A DNA stretch of 64,000 nt from Alcanivorax sp. (lineage in GTDB: Bacteria > Pseudomonadota > Gammaproteobacteria > Pseudomonadales > Alcanivoracaceae), in assembly GCA_017794945.1 (NCBI GenBank), contig CP051239.1:558001-622000 (forward strand). Direction: 5' to 3'. Below, one piece after another: positions 63,990-64,000 of this stretch. How positions within the stretch are numbered: the stretch's first letter is position 1; the number at the start of each line of letters is the position of its first letter. The position numbers and the translations under genes were made by a program. Under the pieces are notes generated by a model. That model did not search any database, had not been told where the DNA came from, and saw nothing but the letters and a program-made list of their open reading frames with translations.

Positions 63990-64000
63990 ATGAAACGATC
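63990..64000 (+). CDS. Start of a further gene (cut by window edge)
   Basis: ATGAAACGATC runs off the edge after a strong AAGGAGG ribosome site. It is 31 bases after the HTH regulator stop, so it is probably the next gene in the same transcript. Nothing more can be read. Confidence 0.5.

Overview
The window is about 64 kb of GC-rich bacterial chromosome with dense genes on both strands. I recognise no rRNA, tRNA, CRISPR array, integrase or transposase. The purL-mltF-tadA neighbourhood, a PA4780-type RIO kinase, a bacterial FAN1 nuclease and Pseudomonas-style REP palindromes point to a gammaproteobacterium. The many fatty-acid and CoA genes, secreted esterases and overall gene style suggest the Alcanivorax group; that placement is an inference.

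Layout. 1-9.3 kb: housekeeping purL (cut by the window edge), mltF, tadA and purT, a TM2 membrane protein, a divergent doxX/TetR pair, and a TetR-thioesterase-MATE-thiolase operon. 9.3-13.0 kb: a PaaX-type repressor divergent from a crotonase/acyl-CoA synthetase pair, then a DUF3617 protein. 13.1-25.4 kb: the most unusual region, one minus-strand operon. It begins with a 2080-residue secreted multidomain protein, followed by a 1049-residue secreted transglutaminase-like protein whose C-terminal tip is hydrophobic and AT-rich, and then by small membrane-protein genes. 25.5-29.5 kb: an XPD/DinG-type helicase and FAN1. 29.5-36.3 kb: LysE and AraC genes, a glutaryl-CoA pair with its LysR regulator, and a di-heme peroxidase pair. 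36.4-46.2 kb: transporters, an aldo/keto reductase, DegV, thioredoxin, a RIO kinase, and a proline-racemase/MDR pair. 46.3-53.4 kb: a large lipoprotein, a LuxR-hydrolase fusion, a RlaP-like nucleotidyltransferase, a VIM-like subclass B1 metallo-beta-lactamase lipoprotein and a carotenoid oxygenase. 53.4-64 kb: an AraC regulator with two tandem esterase lipoproteins, a RelE/HigA toxin-antitoxin pair, a diguanylate cyclase, an SDR reductase and its duplicated 3' fragment, a glyoxalase-fold protein and a two-HTH regulator.

How they work together. The best candidate for an undescribed system is 13.1-25.4 kb. It looks like a polymorphic-toxin locus with exchangeable C-terminal tips. Downstream of the intact gene lies a remnant of a second copy. 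It holds a shortened piece of the conserved body, fused in frame across a 900-bp deletion at a 9-bp microhomology, then the same GG-x-NGG junction motif with a stop codon at the variable position, then a different hydrophobic tip. Each tip overlaps the start of a small membrane-protein gene, as toxin-immunity pairs do. Base composition falls sharply at the junction motif. The toxin role is inferred; the repeat structure is read directly from the sequence.
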